Assembly: GCA_016490735.1 (NCBI GenBank)
Contig: JAEMWC010000135.1
Span: forward strand, 27,501 to 91,500
DNA from: Pachyseris speciosa
Lineage: Eukaryota; Cnidaria; Anthozoa; Scleractinia; Pachyseridae
Length of the DNA stretch: 64,000 nucleotides
Direction: 5' to 3'
The translations under genes were made by a program, and so were the position numbers. Position 1 is the first letter of the stretch. Every line of letters begins with the position of its first letter. The notes beneath the pieces were generated by a model, which saw nothing but the letters and a program-made list of their open reading frames with translations, had not been told where the DNA came from and made no database searches. This document shows, one piece after another, positions 19,240 through 31,273 of this stretch.

Positions 19240-21830
19240 AAGGGAGGAAATTATTGCGGCGGTTATTTTATATCAGTATTTTATAACAGTAAATTATAAA
19301 AGTTGGGGATTAATTTAGATGAAACAAACATAATGAGAAAACAGTTATGCCCAGGAACATATTGTCAAGGTTGATGCGTTAATTAGCGTGACCATATTTC
19401 AAGGAACTGTTACGGGAAAGCTGAAGCAATCAAGATGTAACTATGTTTAATATGTTATCTCAATGTTTAAATTTTCAAATGTAATTAAATGGAATGCCTT
19501 TTCAATGTTTTAAGAAAGAAGGCATCTAATTCTTAGCGTCCGTATCCCAAAGCCGTGCGCCCTCTTAAGTGACGTGTCAAGCCCCCGGCAGAGTCAGAAA
19601 TCTACCAAGAAGGGGGTAAAATAAAAGTACAGTGAAAGTAGTTAGGTGCAACCGAGGTTTCTAAAACCAATTTCATGGTGTTAAGATTCCTCACGAGTCG
19701 AAATTCAAAGCAAAAGTTTACTAGTGCTTTGTTAAGGTTATTAGGATCTCATTCCCAAACTTCCTTAACAGTAAAGAATTTCTTTTGTTCCCTTTTCATC
19801 TAATGTTTATGTTCTTGAAAATACCCTTAAAGGACAAAATGAAGAAATGAGAACATCAATTATACCCCCCTCCCCACATGCCAAAAAGCCAAGGCGTTTC
19901 CTTGCTCGTTTGATCAGACTTCTTTGCCGGGATATGAGAACTTACTTATTTGATGCTACCCTGAGAAATGTCCATCTTAAAGTGATAACCTGGCATTCAT
20001 TTTGAATTGAAACGACCAGTATATATTAAAATTTCTCTTCTTTTTAAATCTTCCTCAAGAGAACAGAGGTACAATGCAATTAACAGCTGAACGAAAGAAA
20101 TGCACTAGGTATATCCCTTTGGTCAAACAAACGTTGATAACAAACCAGAGCTTTTTCAAAACATGTAAAAATACATTCACTTTCAACTGAAATAAGACCA
20201 AGCTTCTTTCCTCATCTTTTCTAATAATGGCCACAATTGACAGGCTTAATAAAATCTAGATTTCATTAAAGAAGTACAATCTTACGAACTTTAATTAATA
20301 TCTGTGTGCGCCATTAAATTTAATCAAACGTGCTTTGGAAAAAAGTGTGCAGAAACATAATGCGCAAACCAGACTGATATTTAGCTTGCAGATGCGGGTG
20401 TTGGCAACAGCAACGACAAAAACAGCAATCCATTCAGAATCATGTTTGCACAACTGCTGCTGATACAAAAGGCTGCACTTTATTTTCAAATCAAATCAAA
20501 TAACTTTATATGTATCCGCCGTTCTCTCATCAGTTTTTTCTTCATTTCTTTATGACTGCACTCTCACACGGCATTTCTTACTCTCAGTCGTTATGGATCG
20601 TCTTTATATTTAGCATCTTTTGCCTTAAGCCTTTTATGACGTATCTCTGCGTTAAATTGCCAATTCAAAGGTGACAGACCGCAAACAATTGTTGCTTCTA
20701 CACCAATGGCACATCGATGAAGAACTACTTCCCCATAGTTCTGTTACCGTCTAATTATTTTCAAATTACAACTTAACATTTTAATCGGGTTTCGAGGGTT
20801 TAGGTACGTGAAAGAGTAAAAGGATTACTAACCACAACACAATCACGATTGAACCGCGTGAATTTCAAGTGTTATTCATGTTTTCGTAATGCACTTGTTC
20901 GATTTGTTTTATGAGCTTTGTGTAGTAATGGGCTCAGCGTAAATTGATAAAAGTTGATAAAGTGATAAACTACCCACTACTACAACAACATTTCGCTGAA
21001 GTAAAATTAGGGCTATTATACTGATATATCAACTCATAGTGAACGTGTGCAATTCTATACTACTGCTATCACGATATCCCGACCACGGTTTTATCGCCGT
21101 TTTTGATAACGTGTAACAGAACTATAAATTATAAACTGTAGCGGAACGAGTTAAATAAGCTCAATTACTAGGTCATCTTCCAGGTTGACACTACAGATGA
21201 CGTAACTCTAGGACTGGAATGCTTCAGAGAACACTGAATTAATCATCAATGCATTATTTGCCGGAAAAAACGTTGCATTTTCTTGTGCTCGTGCTTACGC
21301 TTGCGTCGTTACGTCACACATGTAAACCACCGGGTTTACACGTATAATGGATAAAATGGCTCTTATTTGAGGCCTACGTTCGTTAAAAGCTGACAATGGC
21401 ATTGTTCCCATGAAGGGTAGAGCAAGAACGTGTCTCCTTGAAAAAGATAACACACAGCTCAAAAAGGCGCTATGGCTCATTTGAAATCAAAGCTGAACAG
21501 CTTTGAATGTTTTTTGGAACAAATTGTCGCTTCAATTAACTCAATGTTATTGCTTTTGCAAAAACAAAAATACCCGCATTGTATTTAATGTTAAAAGTCA
21601 ACTTTAAGACAGAATGCTATGTTTCTACCAAAATAATTAAAGTAAATGTTGTTAAAGCCGTTTCACATTTTACCAATTAGGCCATCTCCAGTAAGCAATT
21701 TGTTTCCCATCGCCTTCTCTCACTCACACAGACACACAAATGTAAGTTGGACGGTTTCAATGGATATTGAAGCCTGGGCCCGACTTCATGGTGAGCAATG
21801 GTCTTCCCACCGCCCCAGTAGCAAAGTTTA
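19240..21830. other. Right partner of the segmental duplication and unannotated DNA
   Basis: No gene recognised. Several blocks match 12.8-14.5 kb in order, as noted for that region. The last 600 bp lead into the 5' end of the LINE. Confidence 0.45.
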
Positions 21831-21874
21831 GTCAACTTAAACTTCTCGTTGCATCAAAAATCTCTCCTTGACGT

Positions 21875-22686
21875 ATGGGAAGACGGAAACGATCAAAGAA
21901 AGGTTTGAATTCGTCGATTGATGAGGAGGAAATGTCCGAAAGTAGCTTACAAGTTGTGACGGACTCCATCGACTGCCTCAAGAAGCTGGTGACGGATGGA
22001 TTTGCTAAACTCCATGAAGACATGGATAAGCTCCGAAAAGAGTTTATGGAAGACCTCAGCAATGTTAAAAAAATATTGGTGAAATAGAAGAAAGTTTACA
22101 GAGCACTCAAGCTGATGTAGAGTCGCTACGAAACGAGGTGAAAAGCGTTTCTGCAACCAGCACGAATAGCTTCGAAGAAGCAAATAACAGAATTTTGTAC
22201 CTGGAAAAACAGCTCAAACTGGAAATAGAAAAGAACACGCAACTAGAGCAGTACACGAGACTCGAGAACTTACGTTTTAACAATATCAAAGAAACGGAGA
22301 AAGAAGATTGTAAATCTCTGATAAACGACATCCTACAGAGGGACTTGAAGTTGGACACTTCTTCAATCAAATTTAATGCAGTTCATCGGGTGGGTAAAGT
22401 AATATCAGGAAGAACAAGACCGATTATCGTGCGCTTTGTCTGCAGGGAGGATAGAAATCTTGTGTGGTTAAATCGTAGTAAAATTAAACAATCTGTTGCA
22501 TACCCAGACGCTTACATTACGGAAGACTTTGCGCGTGCCATCCAGGAAGAAAGAAAGGTTTTGATCAAGGCAATGATGAAGGCAAAAGACGAGCTAGGAA
22601 TGACCAATGTTAAAGTTCTTGGAAGGTATTTGTTTATTGACAATCAAAGATATGAACACAAGAAAATCCCAGATTTTCTCAAATAA
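21875..22686 (+). pseudogene. LINE ORF1 (coiled-coil nucleic-acid-binding protein), one frameshift
   Basis: The frame from 21,875 (MGRRKRSKKGLNSSIDEEE) stops at 22,087 in an A run, and the continuation is open in another frame to 22,686. The product has a basic start, an amphipathic helix (KKLVTDGFAKLHEDMDKLRK), a coiled coil (NNRILYLEKQLKLEIEKN) and an RRM-like/C-terminal portion (NLRFNNIKE, HRVGK, RPIIVRF), as in L1 ORF1 RNA chaperones. A single-base loss in the run at about 22,070 explains the break. Confidence 0.8.
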
Positions 22687-23012
22687 TTACCCAATTGTCG
22701 TTGTTGTTGTTTTTTTCCCTTATCTCTTCTCCTGGCGATATGGAAATTAGTACCTGTCATTATATATCCTAAAATGTGCATATTAATTCATTTCTCTTTT
22801 TTTTTTTTGTCACTGTGGGTCGGGAAAAACCCATTGGCACTAAAGAATGCTTCCGCTAACACCTTAAAGGTACCTCGCAGGGCAACAACCGTGCGGAAAT
22901 TATTTTTACTTTGTTTAATGTCTTCCTTTGTTAGTTGTTTCTTATTTATGTCTCTTTGTGTTTTTGTGAGATTTCTGGTGCGCTTAATTTTACTGATACA
23001 TTCGCTAACGAT

Positions 23013-23833
23013 ATGGAGTTACTAATAGGCTCACTTAATGTACGAGGCATTGGAAACAAACAAAAGAGAAGTGAGATATTTAGATGGCTAAAAGCAAAAA
23101 GATTCTGCATATACTTATTACAAGAAGTACATTGTGCCAAGGAAAACACAGCAATTTGGTCAGCTGAATGTTGGTACAAAACACTCTTCAGCTGCTGCTC
23201 AAGTTCAAAGGGCGGAGTTGCCATACTTTTTAACAACTTCTCTTAAGTTTCCAAATTCACCGGTTATATTCTGATGTCGATGGCAGATTTATCATATGCG
23301 ACATAGAATCTGAAGGGAAAATTATAACTCTAGCCACCTTGTATGCTCCTAATGAAGACGATTCAACCTTTTTCCAAACTTTATTTAACCACCTACATGA
23401 CTTCCATTGTGATGATGTAATAATAAGTGGAGATTTTAATTTGGTTCTAGATATCGACAAGGATTAAAAGGGTGGTCGCTACAGAACGCACTCAAAATCC
23501 GTAAAATTGCTTAAGGAAACTTTTGCCGATCTAGATCTTGTGGACGCCTGGAGAGCCCTAAATCCTGACACTCGCAGATACACTTGGCGCCGACATAAAC
23601 CTGAAATTCATTGTAGACTAGACTTTTTTCTAGTGAGCCAAAGCATGATGTATTATGTAAAACGAGCCCATATTTCTTTTGGTTTTAAAACAGACCATTC
23701 TTTGATATCAATCAATCTGGCGATGCATTCCAATCAACGTAGTCCAGGTTATTGGATTCTCAACACCTCTTTCCTCTCCGATAATGACTACGTGAATAAA
23801 ATTCGGATGACAGTTGAAGGTGTTAATGTCTAA
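23013..23833 (+). pseudogene. LINE ORF2 endonuclease domain, broken
   Basis: It begins MELLIGSLNVRGIGNKQKRS with LLQEVHC, the APE-type endonuclease start with its catalytic Glu. After a break near 23,246 it resumes with TLYAPNED and SGDFNLV, then a stop, and 23,507-23,833 supplies the TWRR...RLDFFLVS and DHSLISI motifs. The domain nicks target DNA for target-primed reverse transcription. At least one frameshift and one in-frame stop (near 23,465) inactivate it. Confidence 0.8.
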
Positions 23834-23894
23834 TATTCAAATGACGCCAGCGTCAACCCAGCTTTGAGGTGGGAAATGATTAAGCTTAAAATAC

Positions 23895-25350
23895 GTGAGC
23901 AGTCCAGCTAAAGAGAAAAAAATAAAAACTGCAAAGAAAGAGGAAGAATTAGAAAAAACAATAACTGCACTACAAGAGATACTTGAATCTAATAAGAATG
24001 TAAATCAGGAAACGAAAGAAGCACCCAGAGAACTGGAAGAAAAGAAAGCTGAACTGGAAAAAATAATTGAAAACAAAACAAAAGGAACTATCTTAAGAGC
24101 TAAAATGCAGGTGATACAATGAGGGTGAAAAAAACACAAAATACTTCCTAAACCTTGAGAAGAGACATTATAGAAATGGAGTTATCAGCCAGTTAAAGAT
24201 AAAAGACGACGAGTTTTTACTACCGATAAGGAGATTTTAAATCAATGCCAAAATTTTTACGAAGATTTCTATAAATCCTGTATTGAGGAACATGATTTGG
24301 ACAATTTATTTTGTAGTTTTGTGGAAGACTCAAATGTTAACACTTTAAGTAAGGATGAAAGAGAAAATTGTGAAGGCTTACTAACCGAAGGAGAACTTTT
24401 ACAGGCATTAAAAACTATGGAATCCAATAAGTCACCAGGCTCGGATGGCATACCAGCAGAATTTTATAAAGTTTTCTGGCATGATATTTCAGACCACTTG
24501 CTAGAGTCAATAAATTATTCGTACCAACAGAGACAGTTCTCAATCACGCAAAGAAGAGGAATCATTAAGCTTATTCCGAAGAAAGATGCAGACCCCTCCC
24601 TTATTAAAAACTGGCGTCCGATTACGCTCCTTAACTGTGATTATAAGATTGTGGCAAAAGCTCTTGCTAACCGTGTTAAAAAATTCTTACTAAAGTTGGT
24701 AAATAGTGACCAAACTGGATTTATGAAAGGTCGTTTTATTGGAGATAACATTCGACTAATCGATGGAATTATTAATTACACTGCAGAGGAAAATCTCCCA
24801 GGACTATTACTCTTCTTAGACTTTGAGAAAGCTTTCGACACCGTGGAATGGACCTCTGTTCAAAAAACACTTGGAATGTCTGGCTTTGGCTCGTCAATTG
24901 TCAAATGGATCAACATGTGCTATAACAATATCGAAAGCTGTGTCTTGAATAATGGTTGGTCTACTGATTTTTTTAAGCTGGAAAGGGGAGTTAGACAAGG
25001 CTGCCTCCTTTCGCCTTACCTTTTCGTTCTTTGTGTAGAAGTTCTTGCCGAAAAAATCCGGAAAACCAAAAGTATAAAAGAAATAACGATATCCTAGAAC
25101 GAAGTTAAAATTAGCCAATATGCCCACGATACCTCCTTTATTCTTGATGGATCAAAAGAATCTCTCTTATCAGCTTTGCAAGTCCTAGAAAATTTTAGAA
25201 AGATGTCGGGCTTAAAACTTAACAATAAGAAAGCAGAAGCTCTTTGGATTGGAGCATACAAGGAACGTGATGTGATCTTATGTCCTGAAAAGAATATAAA
25301 GTGGATTAAACATAAGGGAAAAGCGTTAGGGGTTTAGTTTTGCACAAACC
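23895..25350 (+). pseudogene. LINE ORF2 reverse transcriptase, catalytic Asp replaced by His
   Basis: A linker with a Lys/Glu-rich helix (23,895-24,122) precedes the RT frame 24,297-25,097. RT motifs seen are ESNKSPGSDGIPAEFYK, NWRPITLLNCDYKI, DQTGFMKGRFIGDNIR, LLFLDFEKAFDTVEW and RGVRQGCLLSPYLF. After a stop at 25,095-25,097 the catalytic box reads QYAHDTSF: codon 25,125-25,127 is CAC (His) where Asp is expected. That loss alone should abolish polymerase activity. Confidence 0.87.
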
Positions 25351-25454
25351 CCACACGTTTACCACGGAAATTCTACATTTATGGTCAGAAATAAGCTACG
25401 AACGAAACGTGAATTCTCTAGACCACTTTCCTTCTTTACCTATATGGCATAACT

Positions 25455-26265
25455 CTCATAAATAATAATAATAATAATAAATACGTATTTATATAGCGCT
25501 TATTGTAAGGCTAAGCGCTTTACAAATGCCATAAAAGAACACTGTTAATAAAAATATTTTCTAAAAAGAAATGTCTTAAGCCTTGATTTAAAAACTGATA
25601 TAATTTCTGAACAGCGAACAAAATGTGGCAGATTGTTCCAAAGTAAAGGTGAAGAGACTGAAAAAGATCTAAAGCCATAGTTTTTGAGTATGGGACAGTT
25701 TTAAGTTTCTGTCCATTAGCGACGGAGCGCAGAGTTCTCACAGGCTTATAGATGTTGACAAGTTCTTGAAGGTACGAGAGTGGGGAGTTATCGAGGCATT
25801 TAAAAGTTAGAAGATTGATCTTGAATATAATTCTCTGTTCAACGGGTAACCAGTGAAGATGTTTGAGGATAGGTGTGATGTGATCGTTCTTTTTAGCGCC
25901 AACGACAACTCGAGCAGCGGCATTCTGAACATTCTGTAGTTTGGAGATTCAGAAGGTGTTAGGTAATCCAAAAAGCAAAGCATTAAAACTGTCAATTTTT
26001 GAGAGTACGAGAGCCACAACTAGAATTTTCGTAGTTTCTGTTGACAGGTAAGGTCTTATTTTAACTATGTGCCGTAGGTTGTAAAATGCTGCTTTGACGG
26101 TAGTGTTGACATGTTTGGTAAGGGTCATTGCACTATCAAAGGTTGCTCCAATGTTACGCGCGTGCATTCTCTGATGGTTCGCTGACATCTCTCCCGATGG
26201 TTAGGGATGTGAGCGGAATGCAGGGGCGGAATCGAGAATGGAGCAAAAGTACCTGAGTTTTGTCG
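25455..26265 (-). mobile_element. CR1/L2-type LINE fragment inserted antisense in the L1/Tx1 element
   Basis: The minus strand encodes the carboxyl end of a LINE RT: GATFDSAMTLTKHVNTTVKA, KIDSFNALLFGLP, HLSSNIFTGYP and PVRTLRSVANGQKL, spread over three frames. The end towards 25,461 is a (TTA)n run read on the minus strand, the microsatellite 3' tail typical of CR1/L2 elements. The host LINE frame is recognisable on both sides. 5'-truncated and decayed. Confidence 0.78.
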
Positions 26266-27100
26266 GTGTACGAATACACAATAAACCCGTTTTCTACCAA
26301 TCATGGTACTCTAAAGATATTCGAAAGGTCGCAGATTTACTAAAGGATCGAAATGCTTTTCTTTCCTAACATGAACTGAAAGACCGCTTCGATGTTAAAA
26401 CTAACTTTCTCACTCTACTGGGCCTACTATCTTCTCTAAATTCGTTAAGAAAACGTTGTAAAGACAACCAATGTACCGGCGTCGCTGAAAGCTTCCTTGA
26501 AAGATTCATTAAAACCAAAAAGGCCAACAACTGAAATAGTCTACAAAGAACTGGTTTCCATGAAGCAGGTATGGCCCACTCAGAGTCAGGAAAAATGGAT
26601 TAGTGATTGTAAACTTCAAAGGGACGACTTGATTGATTGGAAGGCGGTCTACTTATCACCATTTAAATGCACTAAAGTAACCAAGCTAATTGTTTTTCAG
26701 TTTAAACTTTTGCATCAACGGCTTGCTACAAATTCTTTTCTTAAGAAAATAGGAATAAAAGAAACTGATTTGGGTACTTTCTGCAAATCTGAAGAGGAAA
26801 ATTTAATTCATCTTTTCTGGTACTGCAGAGTCACGTCGCAATTTTGACAAGGATTTAAACAGTGGATGGCAATCAGTCATGAATTTGTAGAAAATGAACT
26901 TACACCAGAAATAATATTGGGATTAAAACCTTCTCTCTTCTACAAGAAGACCTTTTGTCGGCTTCTTATTGCCAGATATTTTATTTGGTAAACCTCTTGA
27001 AATGGAAAATTTCAAATCATTTCAGCTTTCGTTCGCTTCCTATTAATGTGTCCAATGCCTTGTAGATTTAATTACTTCTAGTGGTATAGCGTAATTTTTA
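26265..27100 (+). pseudogene. LINE ORF2 carboxyl region after the CR1 insertion
   Basis: It resumes with KPVFYQSWYSKDIRKVADLL and then the frame 26,497-26,847, which contains FQFKLLHQRLATNSFLKK and the Cys/His segment CKSEEENLIHLFWYC found near L1/Tx1 ORF2 ends. Several stops follow, with remnants (LLIARYFIW) to about 27,000. Confidence 0.72.
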
Positions 27101-27451
27101 TTAATTAATTAATACTGTAGGGCACCAAGAATTGTATTAATTCTGTTAGTAGGTTAAGGCTGTATAATGTATTGTAATAACTATGTGTAGTGTTAGATAG
27201 GTAGGTTATGTAAATCGTTAGTATGGAACAGTATTGAACAGTATTGAACATTCTGTAGCGTCCGTGTTCTTGAAATAAACTGTATTGAGCAAAAAAAAAA
27301 AACATAAAACAATACCTAAAGAGAATTGAAATTCTTAATTTGTCCTTCAGTACTTTTAATTGAAAACAATTGTTTGATATTTCTCCATACAACAAAACAT
27401 AAATAGTATAAATGGCTTGCTTTTTACACAGTCATCATTTCCACAGACTGT

Positions 27452-27644
27452 TAGTATGTACCACACAAGTGAATAGTGCTTTTCGCGCGCTCTGATTGGT
27501 TAACTCGGAGGTGATTAGCTAGTACTATTCACCTCCGAGGAGCCGGCGTGCGAGATTTTACAATTCCGACCGCTTGTCGGCATAATGTCACACATAAAGT
27601 AGTGTTTTGGTCCGCTAATTATTCAGCTTGTGTGGTATATACTA
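27452..27644. mobile_element. MITE, copy 1 of a tandem pair
   Basis: The termini TAGTATGTACCACACAAG and CTTGTGTGGTATATACTA are inverted partners. 193 bp with no coding capacity. It contains an inner hairpin, GGAGGTGATTAGCTAGTACT with ATTCACCTCC. Confidence 0.7.
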
Positions 27645-27937
27645 AAACAATTATTTACCTCTGTGTTGGTGAAAGTGGTGGATATTTACTTATAACTGTT
27701 AAATATTGCTGTCACAAATAATTATACTATAAAATCTCTCTAGATCTTGAGATATAAAATGTGTTTCAAACTATTTTTGATAGAACATTAAGTAATGTAA
27801 GAAATATAACATTAATATAACAATATACTGTAATATAATTTTGTTTTACATGAAACCTTAACAACTATCAAAACCACAAAATGTATTGGATGCATTGAAG
27901 TGTCTCTGTTTCTAAATATTTGAATAATAACAATCTT

Positions 27938-28121
27938 TAGTATATATATATATAGCACACAAGTGAATAGTGCTTTTCGCGCGCTATGATTGGTTAAATC
28001 GGATGTGATTAGCAAGTACTATTCACCTCCGAGCAGTAATTTCCAACAGCTTGTCGGTATATTGCCACACATAAAGTAATGTTTTGGTCTGCTAACTATT
28101 CAGCTTGTGTGGTATATACTA
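27938..28121. mobile_element. MITE, copy 2 of a tandem pair
   Basis: It has the same interior as copy 1; the left terminus has been expanded by a TA microsatellite. The flank to about 28,225 also resembles the flank of copy 1 (GTGTCGGTGAAAGTAGTCGATATT), so the duplicated unit is near 485 bp and larger than the MITE. Confidence 0.7.
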
Positions 28122-28229
28122 AAACAATTATTCACCTTAGTGTCGGTGAAAGTAGTCGATATTTACCACCACTTAAGCTCCACTTCGGTGAATAATTGTT
28201 AAATATTATGACTCAACTGTGTAATGGAA

Positions 28230-29078
28230 ATTCCCAACAATAACTGACAGTGTAATTTTGGTTTTAATATGCAACAGTAACAGTAGTCAAAATAACAAAA
28301 TATACTGGATCAATTGAATTGCTACTGCTTTTTATATTACGACGACTATTGATATTCTGGCTCAGTTGTGAAATGTAAATTTCCACCAACAAATAACAGT
28401 ATATTATGAGACGCGAGCGAACACGGCGAAAAAAAGGTTTTGGAGAAACTGTTCACAAGTATCAAGAAAAAGAAGGAAAGGAGAGAGGCGTTGGTGACTG
28501 GGAAAATGCCTAAACTGGGTAACAGTTACATGTACAATCTGCTACGGGAAGCGTGCTACAAGACAAGTTCGCCTCTCTCCTTTTTTTTTTTTTTCTTTTT
28601 TTACTGTTCATTGAATTAGACAAGTAAGATTCCTTTGTGACTCTTTCGGTAATAGATCACAGAAGACGTCAAAATGTCTGCAGCTCATGTGCCAAAACAC
28701 ATTTTAACATCATCTGTGATTGATTACACACACGACCTTGTAAAAAGGAACTAAGTGGTAAACTATATTACATGATTCCGAAGTTATATGAATATATGAA
28801 AATCATATGTGGTATATAATACGTGATTCTCTTAGACATTATATTATGATATAAATCTTACGTAAATCGTAGTTTAGTTACAAAGGAAGAAATGTGTGCC
28901 GAAGGAAAAAAAATTCGTGCAAAGCTTGTGCCTTAGGAAAAAAAAATACTGCAGACAATTGGGCTTAAAAAAAAATTCATGCACTGAAAATTTTTAACCC
29001 TCCCCTCTAATGGTCCGTCCCTTAGTCATGAACTCAACCTTGCATTGCGCGCCTTGTTGGCTACGAGTGAATTTACAA
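28230..29078. other. Stretch without recognised genes
   Basis: AT-rich. A short inverted pair, AGGAGAGAGGCG at 28,479-28,490 and CGCCTCTCTCCT at 28,570-28,581, marks a possible small fold-back element. Confidence 0.4.
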
Positions 29079-29080
29079 TT

Positions 29081-29456
29081 AAGCCGGTTACAGACGAGCA
29101 AGTTTTCCTTGACAAGTGTCATTGACAATTTTTATTTGCTCATGTTTATGAACGACAAGTTTTCTTTTGGCAAGTTTTGCCTTCACAAGTTTTATTGCTG
29201 GTGTGAACGAATGAACAAATTTTCTTTGATAAATATTCACTGTAGCCAGAAATTCAATTACACAGCGGAAGGCAATTTTTTTGACAAGTTTCCTTGTTGA
29301 CCCGTACAGACGAGCAAGTTCTGCGATGTGTCAAGTTTTTCCTTGACAAGTGCACTTCTCAAGGAAAAACTTGACAAGTTTTTCTTTAAACACCAGCAAA
29401 TAAAGTTTGTCAAGTCAAAACTTGTCAAGGAAAACTTGCTCGTCTGTAAACGGGTT
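29081..29456. mobile_element. MITE with long inverted ends just upstream of the glycosyltransferase gene
   Basis: The left end GTTACAGACGAGCAAGTTTT continues CCTTGACAAGT, and the right end mirrors it (ACTTGTCAAGGAAAAC then TTGCTCGTCTGTAAAC). An inner copy of the same motif near 29,308 gives a partly palindromic body. It ends about 120 bp before the ATG at 29,579. Confidence 0.75.
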
Positions 29457-29578
29457 TAGGATCCTTGATCATGATTCCGTGACATAATTCAATATATGAT
29501 TGCGTGCAAGGACATGTGCACGTGGAGTACACCGATCGTGCCCACAAAAGCATCGCTTGATTTTGTTGCTGTTCTGTA

Positions 29579-30690
29579 ATGAAACTTCGAACCTTAAGGC
29601 TCGCGTTTTCTTTTGGCCTAATTTTCGTCTGGGCCTTTATGGTTGCCACTAATGTTTGCTTATTTAGTCAGGAGCGATGCTTTCTAGATCGCCAACTATT
29701 CAAGGCGTCTATGTTCGCCTCTTTAGAGAGGTTGTCATTTCAAGAGGTGCTGGAGTCTCGACCTAACTACGAGGAGAACCTCCATGATCTACCGCAAGGA
29801 TTAAACCTCCACTCATGGGGAAAAAACTGCGTCAAGACCATCGAAAGGCTTTGTAATTTTCCAATATTTCCTTGGGCACCGGATCAGCGACAAGTAACAA
29901 ACCGAACAGAAATCATCGAAACGACAGGTGCTGTCAATGATGGACATCGTTTGTTTGGTTTCGTGCTTCCAGACTCAACTGGCGAATATCAGTTTGCTGT
30001 GGCATCAAACGGATATGCTGAAGTTTGGCTTAGCTGGAACAAGAACTGGAGAGCAGCAAAACTTATAGCTTTTATTAGGCCTTTTGATGTTAAAACCGCG
30101 ATCACTAAATGGATTGGGTTTCTAAGACACAGATTTCATCTACGATTTTTTTGAAGGCCGGAGTGAGATATTACTTTGAGATATTGTACACTCCAGGCAA
30201 TCCACTCAAATCCGAAACATTTCTTCAGGTTGCATGGAAACGACCCAAGAATCCGACTTTAAAATCATCGACGGCGAGTATTTATCACTGTTCACAAATG
30301 ATAGCGTAAAAGAAAAATACAAAATGTTCGACGATGGACTACCAGATGTTATGTCATGTGCAACTAAACATAAAATAAACTACCACAACAAACACATGAA
30401 ACCAGAGACAATACCAATCTTAGAGCATACACAAGTGGACAAAGCGTTGCAAAAATGTGAATATCAACCAAGTTATCTTCTTGATCCTGCAGACTTAAAA
30501 GACTTCCATCGATATCACGGAGTGAAACGCCATGTCCACAAACCTTTTCCTTCCCTTTTTCCACTGTGGACGGTATCTCGGTACGAAAAAAATTATTACC
30601 GAAATTTTACGCTGAAAACCGTTTAGATGAAGAAGAAGCTTGGTCAGTCGTTTACAGGTATATGGATGCCCTGGAGATGAGCTATTCTGG
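29579..30690 (+). CDS. B4GALNT3/4-like glycosyltransferase, exon 1: membrane anchor and PA14 domain, three frame breaks
   Basis: ATG at 29,579 opens a short cytosolic end and a signal anchor (LAFSFGLIFVWAFMVATNV, residues about 8-26), as in type II Golgi enzymes. The lumenal part starts GLNLHSWGKNCVKTIERL. A PA14-type region follows (RLFGFVLPDSTGEYQFAVAS, AEVWLS, LKAGVRYYFEILY), with KIIDGEYLSLFTND after it. Frame changes are needed near 30,105, 30,240 and 30,590, yet protein similarity continues across each, so these are small indels, real or from assembly. The exon ends DEEEAWSVVYRYMDALEMSY before donor GGTAAGG. Human B4GALNT3 and B4GALNT4 share this order with a longer linker. Confidence 0.8.
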
Positions 30691-31273
30691 GTAAGGTTTC
30701 ACATGTTGACTTATTTGGACGTGTATTTAATTTATAGAAAAACCGTATTTTTGGCTTTTATTACGCTTAAAGTGTGAATTAAGTTGAAAACATCCAACAA
30801 GTTGAAATTTTTCGTTTTAAATACACATGATTCGGCAGTATTTCCGTCAAAAGTTGAAATTATCACAAGGCACATGAGAAGCTAGAGGCAAGATTTTATT
30901 GCGAAAGCGGCGCATTCATGGCATATTTGTGGAGATAGCACAAAGCACACAGAATGCTAACTAACCATAACGGCACCAAAAGGAATAATGGCAGTGAATG
31001 ATTACAAAGAAAGTTTTAAATTAACATAATACAGTTGATGATTTAATGAAGGTAGCTCCATTGTATATGTATAGATTTTTTTTTATCTTAAGTTGGAAGA
31101 TGGCGGAAGCAATCGCTGGAGAACATAAAGTGAGACATTGCTGGGAATGTTGTAAATGTCCCATCAGCCGTGACCAGGTGGTGTGGGAAAATAATGAATG
31201 GTTTCGCCGACGCAGCAGGCATTCAATTCCGCCAACAAAATACTTGTGTAGCACATAGGCACGGAGCCCAGCA

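Larger units (their letters stand above)
21832..27301 (+). mobile_element. L1/Tx1-type LINE, full-length in outline but inactive
   Basis: The order is ORF1 (21,875-22,686), endonuclease-RT ORF2 fragments (23,013 onward), a C-terminal Cys/His region (26,497-26,847) and an A-rich tail at 27,290-27,302. ORF1 has a frameshift, ORF2 several stops and frameshifts, the RT catalytic Asp is replaced, and an antisense LINE fragment is inserted near 25,455-26,265. The exact 5' end and target duplication were not determined. Confidence 0.82.

Noticed and set aside
20515..20560. Minus-strand CTGATGAGAG as a further hammerhead
   Set aside because: No stem II closing to a GAAA box follows, so the ribozyme core is absent.
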